In this document: positions 18,842 to 30,035 of the stretch, in pieces
Numbering within the stretch: position 1 is the stretch's first letter
Layout: every line of letters begins with the position of its first letter
DNA from: Harmothoe impar
Lineage: Eukaryota > Annelida > Polychaeta > Phyllodocida > Polynoidae
Direction: 5' to 3'
DNA: 64,000 bases
Assembly (NCBI GenBank): GCA_947462335.1
Contig: OX381720.1
Location: 65,369,946-65,433,945 of the forward strand
Notes under the pieces: model-generated
What the model saw: the letters and a program-made list of their open reading frames with translations, nothing else
The model's database searches: none
Told to the model about the DNA's origin: nothing
Program-made: the position numbers and the translations under genes

Positions 18842-19973
18842 ACCTGCTGCTACCGCTACTACTACTGACGACAACGCTCCTGGCACAGCGCAGTACTGGC
18901 AACCAGGTTTTTACCTCCCCACTACTGTTGCTGATTTTGATGACCTGCCGCACGTTGCACAGCCCCTCTCCACCACTACATCAACCGACGCCATCGACGC
19001 CGCTCGCGCTGAGAGTTACAGCTATTCGGACACTCAGCCCCTAAACCAAGAAGAAGAGGAGGAGGAGGAGGAGGAGGAGCAGCAGCAACAGGGTGAGACA
19101 GAGAACGACGCTGACGACGAGGCGTACGACGAACCCGAAGGGCAACGGGTGGACGGTACGTTTTTTCGGCTCCCCTCTTCCACTGCTTTCGACCTCACTT
19201 CCACTGGTAGCGCGTCCGGTCCGTGGCGACTGCCCTCACCGCCACCTTACGAGGGCGGCGGCGCTTCATCTTCTACCGCTACACTCAGCACCGACGGCGT
19301 GTGGCTGCTCTGTTCCAACAACGAGTCCTCGGATACCACCAGCGCTGACGCTGCTGCTGATATCGGTTCTGCTGCTGATTCAGCTCACGCTGATGGTGTT
19401 ACTCTTGTTGCGAGTCTGAAACGTTCTAAGGCGGGTTCCAGAACAACAAGGCCTACTAAGAAGAGAAAAATACAAGAAAAAGAAGAAGATGGACGAGAAG
19501 AAGCAGAGAAAACCTCCCGTCCTCTCGGGTTAGAGTTCTGCTTAGACGGGACTTTGACGCTGGAGATCTGGGAGGACGTGGCTAGACTGTCTAGGAGGCC
19601 GCGCTACACAAAAGACGGCCAGGTGAAAGAGGCATCTCTGACCAGAAGCAAGCGAGTGCACTTCACTGCCGACGCGCTGCGCGAGCTAATAGCGCGCATC
19701 GCCGATATCCGCGCAGTGGTGCGCATACGCGACACAGCGTCCGCGCAAGGAAGACCTAATCACACCCCCTGGTTCGCAGTGCTGGATGAGGAGGGCGAAG
19801 TGTACGCAGCTGTGAGCTACTACAGCGGTAAGAACCTCATCCACGTGCGCACGTACGAAGGTCCTGACAAAAAACCCACACAGCAGGGGCTGACGCTGTC
19901 CGCCAGAGCGCTCAAAGAGTTGGATGACAAAACAGAGATTATTCTCAAATTTCTCGGTATAGATTTGGAATGA
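18326..19973 (+). pseudogene. Poly-alanine protein with PC4-like C-terminus, two lesions
   Basis: The N-terminal half is homologous to the protein at 1891-3471. In frame with ATG 18326, a TAA follows after four codons (18338-18340). An extra C in GCGCCCTG (about 18743-18745) shifts the frame inside the alanine tract; the other repeat units read GCGCCTG. After that the frame is open to 19973: acidic linker with a Glu run (about 19052-19078), a basic nuclear-localisation-like patch (PTKKRK near 19455), then two segments (about 19525-19715 and 19780-19970). The second reads LIHVRTYE...KPTQQGLTLS, like the PC4/p15 single-strand-DNA-binding fold. A DNA-binding nuclear role is inferred. Use of the GTG or a later start is possible, so it may not be fully dead. 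Confidence 0.7.
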
Positions 19974-19989
19974 GAGACGCTCAACGCTC

Positions 19990-20055
19990 ACGCGCGCACA
20001 CACACACACAGTGTACGCTGTATGAGACAGACAGACGGATACAGAGACAGCAGAC

Positions 20056-20090
<35 letters not shown>

Positions 20091-20136
20091 CAGATAGATA
20101 GATTGATTGATAGATAGATAGATAGATAGATAGACG
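19990..20136. repeat. CA and GATA microsatellites
   Basis: A CGCACACACA run (about 19991-20010) and a (GATA)n array with GATT and GACA interruptions (about 20050-20136), between the PC4-like gene and the polymerase. The homologous interval of the sister element lacks them. Confidence 0.9.
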
Positions 20137-20205
20137 GCTAAGTAGTTGGGAAAATCTTTTTTTAATTGGTAACTAAGTGAAAAAAAAAAAAAAAAAAAAA
20201 AAAAC

Positions 20206-22411
20206 ATGACGCAGTACGTCTGCGAAAAGTGTTTCAAAATTTTTAAAAGACCGTACAATCACGAGAGACACGTAGAAAAATGTAGAGTAATACCTAAGTT
20301 TTGCCCTCTATGCGGCGAAGGCGATTGCCGAAAGATCACCTGTCGACGCGAATCTCTGGACGGGGTGACTATCCCTCAGCGCATATGTGCTGTACCGAAC
20401 GGTGAGGAAACGTTCACGGGGAATTGGCCCGCAATACAAACGGGGGTCAGGATGCATGGGACTCGCGTGAGTGTAACAAACTTCAGGCTACCAACCGGCG
20501 AGTTGAGTGACGCTGTAGATACTATGCGTTGCATTCACTTCACGCAAAGATTCAGATACAAAGTGGGTTTCTCGGTAGGCTTACTCTTACAACACAGAGA
20601 AGACAAGAGCAAACTGCGCTTCTTTCACGCCTTCCAGAACAACGCAACTCTCATACAACCGCTCCCTACTATAACTAATTCAGAAACTTTGGAAGAGCTC
20701 CTCTCAAACATGGAAAACACCGTCGCTTGCGAGGAAGTACGGAAACTTTGCGACGCTGACACCAAGTGGCACGTTCTTTTTCCTACCAATTTGAACATTT
20801 GCGTTTACATGGGACCGGGGGAATTTCCCAGAGGCGGTAGGATCACTCAGGTCGGTTGAGTTGGAAAAAAAAGCGGTGTGTTAGATTTTCCCAACAAGGA
20901 CAACCTCTGCGTCTTCCGCTGCATTTCCTTTCACTTATACAACACCAGCAAGCGCGCTTCAGATTTGTTACGTCAGTTCTGTCCCGTTCTGTCAAAGCGC
21001 TAGCAGACTTGTCCATTTTTCCTCCCGACGGACATTCCGGAATCTACCCTTACAAGATCACCTTCGATTTCGAGGCTTTCTTCAGACCGTGCAGAGAACC
21101 GTCGACGGAACATGTGTCCCTGCTGTGGGATCACGTCCCTTTGTCGGCTAGCGTCGCATCCGTCTTTCCGGGGTGGGAGGGGCCGGTCTGCTTCGTCAGA
21201 GAATCCGACGCAGATTCCAACCCCTTGTTGGACCGAGTTTTAAATCACATAAACGAGAACGCCAAAGTCATCGGGGAAGCTGTGCTAGAACTTTACCGAC
21301 CGACGTTAGCGAAGTTAGATGCGGCGATAGGTGAAGCTCTCCTGCTAGAGGAGGCGACATTCACCCCTTCTCCAGGCGGCTTCGCTGCGGCTCAGACCAG
21401 ACACCCATTAGTTCAACTGAAGAAGCGGCTTCTGAGATACATCCGTCAAGCTCCAGTCGTGGGCTTCAACTCGGGGCGTTACGACTTGAACCTGATCAAA
21501 ATACGCCTTCACTCGTTCTTTGCCTCCGGAGACCGAAGAAACCAAGAATTCAGCGTCATAAAGAGAAGCAATCAATACTTGGCGGTTTACACACAGCACA
21601 TGGTTTTCTTGGACGTAGTCAACTATTTGGCACCCGGTTACAACTACGCGAACTATTTGCGAGCTTTCACCAGAAACGAAGAGAAAGGTCACTTTCCTTA
21701 CGAATGGATGACGTCTACCAGGAAACTGGGAAACAGAACACTGCCACCAAGATCGGCTTTTGACAGCGAACTGACGGGCGTCAAAATGTTTGAATCCGAC
21801 TACGCCGCATGTCAGAAAGCTTGGTCCGACGAGAAGATGCAAACTATGGGAGATTACTTGATCCACTACAACAACAAAGACGTCAAACCTTTCATAGAAG
21901 CTCTGAAAAATCACGCTAAATTTTTCCAAGATCGCGGCATTGACATGTTGAAAGACGGGATTTCTCTCGCCGGTTTGACTTTACGGTTCCTCTTCCAAAA
22001 CCTAGAAGATGCGTTCACAACGTTCCCCCAGTTCGACGCCATCCTCCACGCTCTGATCAAAGAAAATCTAGTCGGCGGTCCTTCCATCATCTTCCATAGA
22101 TTTCACGAGAAGGGCACCACGCGGATAAGGGAGCACAAGTACGGCGAAGAAGCGAGACCGTGCCAGCACATCCTAGGCCTAGACGCTAACTCTCTGTACT
22201 TGCACTGCATGAGCGAAGCGCACTGCACGGGCTATTACGCGGTGAGACGACCTGAGACCGAGCTCAAGCCCGAAATTAGGCAAAGAAACTCTCACAGCGC
22301 TTTGGAGTGGTTACGCTTCGTAGAGCACGACCGCGACGTGAAACTGCGCCACGCTTTCAACGGCAGCGAGATGGTTATAGGCTGTCGAAGAATTCGCGTC
22401 GACGAGAAGAA
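20206..22411 (+). pseudogene. polB: Zinc-finger type-B DNA polymerase, frame-broken and truncated by the TIR
   Basis: ATG 20206 follows a long A run. The protein begins with a Cys/His zinc finger (CEKC...HERH) and a second Cys pair (CPLC). The first frame ends at TGA 20857; similarity continues in it (DFPNKDNLCVFRCISFHL, about 20885-20940) until about 21000, then shifts to the frame of 21015-22411. That part has exonuclease motifs I (TFDFEAFF, 21063), II (GFNSGRYDLN, 21462) and III (YNNKD, about 21868), and polymerase motif A (LDANSLYL, about 22178). Motifs B and C are missing because the frame runs into the right TIR at 22406. It would be a protein-primed polymerase of Polintons in intact form; this copy cannot polymerise. 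Confidence 0.88.
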
Positions 22412-23276
22412 GTGTGTCTCTCGATTAAATTCTTTTCTTTCTTTTTTTTCTTAAAAGAGACAAACGCCCCTTAGAGTGCCCCCCCACCCCCTAGAGCGCC
22501 CCCCTCCCCCCCTCCCCTCCCCTCCCCCCCCACCCGCCCCATGCATCCTAAAAGCGCCCCCCTCCCCATGCATCTTAAAGGGGGCCCCCTCCCCCCCTCC
22601 CCCCCCCTCCCCTTTCCTCCCCCCTTATACACTCTAAAGAACACTTCTACCTAGTTCAATAAGTCACTTCCAGTCGCTCATAAAAAAATAAAATGAAAAA
22701 ACAAACTTATATCGTTGTATTTTTTATTGGTTTACCAAAAAAAATAAGAGACTCGCCTCCTCCTCCTCCTCCTCCTCCTCCAAAAAAAATATATATCACA
22801 TTTTAAAGCGCGTGACCCCTTAAAGACGCTCATCTCTTCATCAAGTCGCGTGACGTCACTTCTTCTTCTTCTTCCGGTCACGTGATCAATCAGGTCACTT
22901 CCGGTCACGTGATCCTCAATGAGGTCACTTCCGGTTGTCCATTAGGTCATGTGACGTCACTTCCAGTCACGTGACTCATCAGGTCACTTCCGGTCATGTG
23001 ATCCTAAAGTAGGTCATATGACGTCACTTCCGGTCCCCTAAGTAGGTCATATGACGTCACTTCCGGTCCATAAGTAGGTCATATGACGTCACTTCCGGTC
23101 ACGTGACCAAATGGCGGCCTCTGATTGGCTAACTAGGTCACGTGACGTCACCACTAATCCCCTAAGTAGGTCACTTCCGGTCACGTGACCAAATGGAGGC
23201 CTCTGATTGGCTGCATGTCGATTGAGTAATAAACAGTACTTAAGCATAGTCCCGTTCCGATACATTATATACTACT
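22406..23276 (-). repeat. Right terminal inverted repeat
   Basis: Reverse complement of 15492-16348. It starts in one arm of the CTCGAG hairpin (GAAGAAGTGTGTCTCT), passes the C-rich tract, a TCC run and the CRE/ETS/E-box array, and ends ATACTACT at 23276. Confidence 0.93.
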
Positions 23277-23282
23277 GACAAT
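23277..23282 (+). repeat. Target-site duplication GACAAT (right)
   Basis: Identical to 15486-15491. Confidence 0.92.
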
Positions 23283-24260
23283 ATATGTACCCCTGTTGTT
23301 AATTATGTACTCTGGAATGTAATATCTATCACATAGATTTTTGATTGCTTTCATTGATGGCATGGATATGTATTCAACATAATAAGCGCCTTCCTCCTAA
23401 AAAGTGCCCTCCCTTCTCATCGGGGCATTTTTAGACTGGGATAAGACTTTAGAGACTAATGTAGACAACTCTTACATACTAAAACACCATAAAAACAACT
23501 GTTTAACAGCCGGAGGTGCTTTTTACGTCAAATACTGCAGTGGCCGCCAAATCACTACTATATACTTTTTTTTCACTTTTCGAGCTGTTCAAGCAATTTC
23601 TTAAAACAGTGATTTTTTTTGTTGTCAACATCGAAAATTCTTGCTGTCAACATAAGCCGAAGAGGCTCATAAAAATTTTTATTTATTTTTTCCTTCACAT
23701 TACTTCATTGTTTATCGAAATTTCTCAAATATACTTTTGTTTGCTGTCAAAATCTTATCGCTGTGCATAGAGTTTACAGCTAGGTTTTGAGATAAAATTT
23801 GTTCTTAAGTCTATTAGAGGGATATTATGCCAGAAATTCTACCTGAGGGTTATCCAAAGACTGTAAAAATGTATCATTCATTTATCAGAAAGTAGGCACT
23901 TTGGGACCTAGACATGTATTTTTATTGTGTTAATTTAATGGGGAGAATTGATTTGTGCAAAATTTCAGTCAGCCTTTTGACCAAAATTAGCTAAAAAGAT
24001 TTGTAAAGAAATGGTTATTAGAATAATTAGACTAGGTAGTAGGAGAAGTATGGTCTTGGTCAACATCCTGGATCACCTTTATTCAGATTGATTTTTGAGT
24101 TCCAATAACAGATATACTCACATTAACCAGTATAGTTTTCTGCCCTTGTTGGCTGCATATATACTCGATGCTGTCTTCACTGGGTGAGTCTGCTTGTAGC
24201 ATCTCTTTGTGAGACACACCCATGATACCCCTCACCGCCTAGTAAAAACATGATCCGTGA
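23283..24260. other. AT-rich intergenic sequence, nothing recognised
   Basis: Short chance frames only. The capsid reading does not resume after the element, so the capsid remnant ends near its left side. Confidence 0.5.
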
Positions 24261-24267
24261 ATGTTTG

Positions 24268-24480
24268 AATTGAATTGAATTGAATTGAAACTTCTTTTAT
24301 TTAAACTGCATAAAGTAGGCCCAGGGCCTGTTTGCTACATGCAGTGGTGTGTATATCTTGATGATATGAGTTACATACAGTTTCCCTAAGGGAAAGTTAT
24401 ATGTTCTACACAGTGTGAGTGCCTCTCCATAGGGAGTGCCCTGATGGAGAAGCACTCACAATGAGAGTCTTAAAACTAAG
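24268..24480 (-). mobile_element. 3' tail of a LINE with (TTCAA)n repeat
   Basis: On the minus strand a GCAAACAGGCCCTGGGCC segment is followed by AATAAA-like words and a short (TTCAA)n tail at 24291-24268. A similar segment with a different tail lies at 36336-36420. Microsatellite tails are usual for CR1/L2-type non-LTR elements. Confidence 0.5.
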
Positions 24481-25825
24481 TTATTACTTTTTGAAAATGA
24501 TTAATATTTTGTCCCGTAAAATGGGACAAGACCCCTGTTGACTTTGTGGTAAAATAGCATATAATACTTGTGTTTGGGATATAATCCCTACATAACTTAT
24601 ATACAATAAAACATTATTAAATTGGACTAGATGTTATTAATGTTGAGTTAATTAACTGATGTCACGGCAGGTGCTCCTTCAACACTGCACCTGTGGTGTT
24701 TCCACCTCACCACACCCATTCACTTAGATTGCATTCAGGTCTGTAACAGGAGTAGATCCCGGTCACGCCTTACCAGGATATATAACTGTGCTATGGCATG
24801 ACATGATGCATCCTGTATATGTTCTTAAGGAGTGAGGTGTCAATGAACAAAGAAACATGCAACTCTCAGGACACACCCATGATACCCCTGGCCAATTTGA
24901 AGTGCTTAGTACATCTGACATTCAGGATGTCAACATGCAATATGTTAATTAGTCATATCAGACACACCCATGATACCCCTGTGCTACTGGTCTTCTCGTG
25001 AGGTTCCATTTGCAGCTACAGCCAGATCAGCTCCTAGTCTCATCCTTTCACTGTCTGCTAGAAGAGGATGGTGAACTTGTCTCACATCAGCAACATGCAG
25101 TGCATCAGGTAGGTGGGTGTAGGATATACTGGTTATGGTAATACTTTCACATTATCCTCTCACTCTTGTCATGAGAAGAAAATATGTATACAGAGTTTGG
25201 GGAGGAGCAAGCACATTTAGGTATTGATCAATGGTTTAGTACGGGATGTCAGCTTATGCAAAGTCTCTCATACACAATGTTGAACATAACAGATCAGAAG
25301 TAGCCATGTGAAGATCTGAAGCTAGGAGTTATTCAGGGACACCCTAAGGCAAGGCTAGTTTTAAAAAATTATTGGAAGTTTTATGATAATCAATATGTTC
25401 CTTCAACATCTCAACAGCAAATTTAGGAGGTGAACTTGGAAACACTAAGATAGAGGGGAAATTCATCTTCCAACCTCTGTGCAAACTACCCTGGACCCTC
25501 CAACTTCCAAATGTGCAAATGCCTTACTCTTCTGCCCTTCAACTTAAGTTGCAATTATAATTCTATCTGATGCGTTTTGGCATGGGGATTTCAGAACTAG
25601 TTTCGGTTAAGCTTTATCTTTATTGGTTCTCTTTCAATCATAGAATACAAACAGCAAAATATGGGTACTTATTGGAGGAATTTGCAATGTAAACCAATGG
25701 GGCCAGTGGACCCCTGACCCCCTCCATTTAACACTATTTTTCAAGTAAAATCAAGCATCAAATACTTATTTTTAAGTTTGGCCACAAGCTGTGGTAATCA
25801 TTTTGAAGGAGGAAGTATTAGCTTT
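24481..25825. other. Intergenic, with a short dispersed repeat
   Basis: ACACACCCATGATACCCCT occurs at about 24870 and 24962, and also at 24216 just upstream. No gene recognised. Confidence 0.4.
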
Positions 25826-25945
25826 ATGGGAATGGGGGGAGGGGGGGAGGGGGGGAGGGGGGGAGGGGGGAGGGGGGGAGGGGGGAGGGGGGAGTGGTTT
25901 TTAAGAGTAAGACTCGCTCCCTGCCCTCTCTTTTAGAGGGCAGAG
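25826..25945. repeat. G-rich tract followed by a stem-loop, like the inner end of a Polinton TIR
   Basis: A (GGGGGGA)n run of about 65 bp is followed by AGACTCGCTCCCTGCCCTCT, a short loop and its near-complement ending GGCGAGTCT. The TIRs at 15492 and 54021 have the same order of G tract then hairpin, and GGCGAGTCT also occurs at about 15999. No terminus is seen to the left, so this may be an orphan fragment. Confidence 0.5.
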
Positions 25946-26810
25946 AGGCGAGTCTACTGGTTCGTCTACTTACAATGTCAACTTTTTTTTTTGTTTTGTT
26001 TTTGGGAAATTTTGGTAACGCGACTTACTTAGGGCAATAACGTCTAGAAGAGAACTCTTGCTCTAGGTTTAGCGGGACTACATTATTAGAAATGGTAGTA
26101 GTAGTAGCAGTAGTAGCAGTATACTGAGTGTTAGGACTCTTGCTACACGACCAAACATTGAAATGTATCATGATGCGTTTATGATGATGTGCATCATGAT
26201 GTGTCTATCCTACAAACCTATAAGAATAAGCAAGTTCTCTCTCCTACGCATATGGGTACTTACACTGGCTATTTGTAAACTAATTAATACGACTTCCTCA
26301 TTAAAATTGTCATCTACAACTGTTCAATCTTAAGGCTTTTTTTTTTTTTTGAGTTTATTCTTTTTTTTCAAATTTGGTCCCACCTCAAAAGAGGAATAGG
26401 ACTCTGTAACAATGTAGCTCCCTTGATCAATTAACAGCCCCCATTTTTCTTAGATGTCATCTGACAGCTTCTTGCTAGGCCAGGATATTGTTAAATAAAC
26501 AACTTGGAAAGCTAATTACAGTTTTCTGGGCCTGAAATATGAGTATCTTGACTGTAACAGCAGCCTTGTTACCATATAGTCCTTCAACAGCCCCCTGTCT
26601 AACGCCTCGGGGGCAAGAATGCATTTTTCTAGCCCTCTTACAGTGCTCGATACATTCCGCTCTACGGCTTCTTCCAGATCATAGCTTCAGCCATTGTTTC
26701 TGGTAGATCAAAGCGGCCTGCAGGGGACTCAAATTGAACCTCAGGTAGTTCAGGAGGCATATTGTAGGGAGTTCGAATGGAGCCCGTGAGGACTCTGTTA
26801 TCTGGGTTGT
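25946..26810. other. Intergenic, T runs, no gene seen
   Basis: Contains homopolymer T stretches (25984, 26338) and a GTAGTAGTAG/CAGTAGTAG run near 26096. Nothing codes convincingly. Confidence 0.4.
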
Positions 26811-27389
26811 TCAGAGAGCTCTAATGTTATAATCGGCGGTCACCTTTATGTTTAGTGAGCCACTTTTCCTTCCCGATGTGCTACCCTCACTCCCCTCACT
26901 AGACTCAGATTGCTCTTGAGTTTGTAAGTGTGAGTGTGCAGCCCGGACATCACTCCCACATGGAAGCAAGATCTTCCTGAAGATCTCGTTTTTGTAGCCC
27001 CCTGGGACAGCCCCCTCGTAACTCTCTGGCCAAGTGTTATCACAGTGGTAGAACCTGTGATCCTCCAACTCACTCAGTACCACTGCCTTCTAAGTTGAAT
27101 GAAGCTCTAGTGAGGTTTTAAAGGGAGATTGGCAGTCCAGTACCTCCATGAGCTGTTCCTGAGCTACAGAAATCCTTACAGCCTCCTCCAGCTCCTCCTC
27201 TGAGACACTGTAGGTGGTCACCTGCCCCACCTCCTCCATGGCAGGCATCTCAGTGTCTTCCTGAGGCTTTCCCTCAGTCGAACTTATCTCCATAGAGTTG
27301 TCGATGTCTTTGTGTAATATCAAGCCATCATCAATTAGCTTTACACTAATATCTGAGATTTGATATGCACGAAGTAACACTACAATTGG
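26811..27389 (-). pseudogene. Unrecognised acidic coding stretch
   Basis: Two frames in the same phase (27380-27090 and 27083-26811) are separated by a single TAA. The product is acidic with Glu-rich helices (EEELEEAVRISVAQEQ) and a Ser/Glu-rich end. The sequence just upstream on this strand (CAATTGTAG) looks like a splice acceptor, so it could be an exon or exons of a host gene or part of a retroelement. No family recognised. Confidence 0.3.
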
Positions 27390-28060
27390 CGATTAGGTGT
27401 GTAGTTTAGGGTTTATTGTACATATAGAATGCGATGTTGTGCACCTAGTACCCTACCTAGTGACGGGTGTAGGTACCAGGTAGCAAGTCTAGAAATGCAT
27501 TGTACTCGACTTATAGGCGGTGACAATGCAATGGTATATGATATCCTTGTAAAGTGCAGGTTGATTAATAGCGGTTAAGCGTTTATAATATCACATTACT
27601 CTCCCCCCCCCGGGAAAAAATCATTGGAACGATAATTTGGCGTATGTAATGGTGCACCAAGATTACATTTATAATATCCAATTTGATTTATATGTACACA
27701 CCTAATTTTTTCCATAATCTACCTTTTTACAACAATTTTACGAGATTTAAGCTTATACATTTCAATAGGATAACTGAAATAATGCTTTTGAAAGAATGTC
27801 CTGAATCTGTTATACTATCTTTGCACGAACAAAAACACTTAAATAGTCTACTAGATATATACTCTAATTCACTAAATTAACAACCTCCAATGAATATGTC
27901 CAGACAGGGTTTTCATATCAGTGGTTTTCACAACATATAAATAAATAACAATTTTACCAAAGGTCCATACTTTTATAAAGGGAACACTCAATGTCGAACA
28001 AAGAAAAGTATACAAGATTGGAATAAGGTCTAATCTACAAGAAACCTACAAATTACTGAC
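27390..28060. other. AT-rich intergenic sequence
   Basis: Contains a C9 run near 27603. No gene seen. Confidence 0.4.
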
Positions 28061-28760
28061 TGCATTATCATGTGAGTCATGATTAATGATAAATGTCCAT
28101 TCAGTAGTGTATAATATAGTCCTTAATTAAGTTTATTAGTCTTTATTAGTTCACACGCTCAGTGTTGACAGCGTGCATTGAAGTTTAATGTGGGAACAAA
28201 GTTCCACTTGTCCTTATGACACGCAACAAGTAAACTGACCATCTTTCGTGGTCTTATGGTGTGGTTTTCAGGAACTGAATGGTCCTAGAACCCTCTTTCC
28301 TCCTCCTCTGCTCTGAGATGCGTCCCTGCGTCGCTGCTTCTTGTCTTGTGCTTCCAAGCCCACTGCGGGAGCAAAGGTCAGCCAATCAGTGTTCACGCCT
28401 CACTGAAAAGCCCTTCTCATCAACGGATAATGCAGCGGGGGACGCTCAAGTTTCCCGCCACGAGCCGAACAGGTGAAGCCCTTATTGGGTCGACTCCACA
28501 GGGCTGCGGCTGCTGCTGGCCATGAATTCTTCAGGAGTGTAGGCAGATGTCATTACGGATAACATAAGAATATTCGCCGGCTTGATCCGTCTGCCACCCT
28601 CTCGTTCATTCACTCTCCAGCGCAGTCTCAGTCCTGATCACTCAACGGCAATTGGGTCTGTACTACCACTATGGGATCATACTTTTCGTTGTGTATACAA
28701 ATTAGGTCACAGCAGTACCCTGGCCTAACCAGGGACTGCGTCTCAACCCTACCTTGGGTT
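28061..28760 (-). repeat. Probable 3' LTR/UTR of the Ty3/Gypsy fragment
   Basis: Lies downstream (minus strand) of the integrase stop at 28838. On the minus strand it carries AATAAA twice (about 28155-28135) after a GC-richer leader. Exact LTR ends and a second copy are not visible, so the call rests on position and the polyadenylation words. Confidence 0.35.
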
Positions 28761-28837
28761 CTTTAGACCTGGTCTTCTGGGAAGATTCCACAGGATGTAC
28801 AGTAGTCAATTGGACAGCCTTCCTCCCCTTCAGACCT

Positions 28838-29569
28838 TCATTTGCAGAGACTTTTTTTACATGTTTTTTTCACCTTCTTGCCAGAAGCTCGAATTTCAGT
28901 ACCGGTAACATTTTTCCTAGGCCTACCAAGACCCTGTTCAATTTTACCAGTACCCGAAGACAATGATTCTACTGCAGGAGGGAGCTCACCCACCACTTTC
29001 TTAGGTCTACCAGGACCACGCCATTCCTGGGTAGTCACCCTCAGTACAGTGTCATCTGACTTCGAATACTCTCCGGACTTCAAATGAACTGAACCATCAC
29101 CATGCCACCGACGTAGCCTCGCTACATTGGATTCATACAGGCGTCCCAATATCGATTTGATCACCACTGTTGACTCAGAAACAATCCGAACAACAGTAAA
29201 GGGACCATCCCAGTTGGGCGACAGTTTCAACTGCTGCAGTGGATGACGTAGCCTGACCACTTTATCCCCCACTTGAAAAGACCTGAGTTTCAAATCCATT
29301 TCATAGTCGACTTTTTTCCAACATGCTGATTTGCTCAGCTCACATCGAACCATCACATATGCGGATTTAAATTGATCCCGCAATGCTTCCACAAACATTA
29401 CCTGACAAAGTGTTTCAGCGTTAATCCCAGCTACGCCGAAAACCAGGTCAGCAGGCATAATCAAATCCTCCCCGAACACCAACAGATAGGGGGAACAACC
29501 TGTAGATGCATGCACCATACTGTTATAAGCATCCTCCCAGGAAGTAACAGGAGGCTGGGTGAATAACAT
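28838..29569 (-). pseudogene. Ty3/Gypsy integrase, C-terminal part
   Basis: The frame begins inside the integrase core (AYNSMVHASTGCSPYLLVFGED, the stretch after the catalytic Glu) and continues through a GPF/Y-type domain (FQVGDKVVRL, LSPNWDGPFTVV, then LRRWHGDG). The tail has two GRP(K/R)K AT-hook motifs (GPGRPKK, GLGRPRK) and a basic end. Catalytic D, D and E lie outside the fragment. Upstream is replaced at 29570 by an inverted-repeat insertion. In complete elements this protein inserts the cDNA. Confidence 0.85.
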
Positions 29570-29651
29570 TTATCAATTTTATTTTGTTAAGATTGTATTA
29601 TATAGACATGTTATAAAATGACAATTTTTAATACAATTATTAATGAAATAC

Positions 29652-29986
29652 AGGCTGTGTCTCACGACCTTGGGCCAATGTTTTTGTCTCTGACCGGGTG
29701 CAGTCTCTGATCGGGTGCCGTCTCTGACCAGGTGCCATCTCTGACCGGCTTGGCCTGATAAGGTCAAAATACCAACAGCAGGAGGCTAATTATAATCATA
29801 ATTATAATCATATAACAACCGCCATAACGTTTTTACAAATCCTTATATGTATATGGGTATAATTCTTTTCAAAACACTTTTTTCTGACACCTGGTCAGAG
29901 ATGGCACATGGTCAGAAACAGCACCTGGTCAGAGACGGCACCCGGTCAGAGACAAAAACATTGGCCCAAGGTCGTGAGACACAGCC
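29652..29986. mobile_element. MITE-like inverted repeat
   Basis: AGGCTGTGTCTCACGACCTT...at the left end is the complement of the right end at 29945-29986. Inside both arms an 18-20-bp unit (CTGACC.GGTGCC type) is repeated three to four times. The AT-rich centre is non-coding. It lies between the Gypsy fragment and the DIRS element. Confidence 0.65.
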
Positions 29987-30035
29987 TTCACCTAAACCGC
30001 CAAGAATTGTATTGAAATTGAGTCTTTTTGAGTCT

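Larger units (their letters stand above)
15492..23276. mobile_element. Complete non-autonomous Polinton-like element, 7,785 bp
   Basis: Bounded by inverted repeats of about 857 and 871 bp with AGTAGTAT/ATACTACT ends and flanked by GACAAT on both sides. Order inside: left TIR, minus-strand tandem death-domain gene, divergent promoter, poly-alanine/PC4-like gene, zinc-finger type-B DNA polymerase truncated by the right TIR. Integrase, ATPase, protease and capsid genes are absent, so mobility would need help from another element. It lies beyond the last capsid fragment. The exact duplication and high TIR identity suggest a fairly recent insertion. Confidence 0.92.

Noticed and set aside
18413..18953. 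Ser- and Ala-rich minus-strand frames over the second poly-alanine gene
   Set aside because: Triplet-repeat shadows. The homologous gene is on the plus strand with TATA and start context.
21408..21929. 173-codon minus-strand frame inside the polymerase
   Set aside because: Antisense shadow of the exonuclease region, which has clear family motifs on the plus strand.
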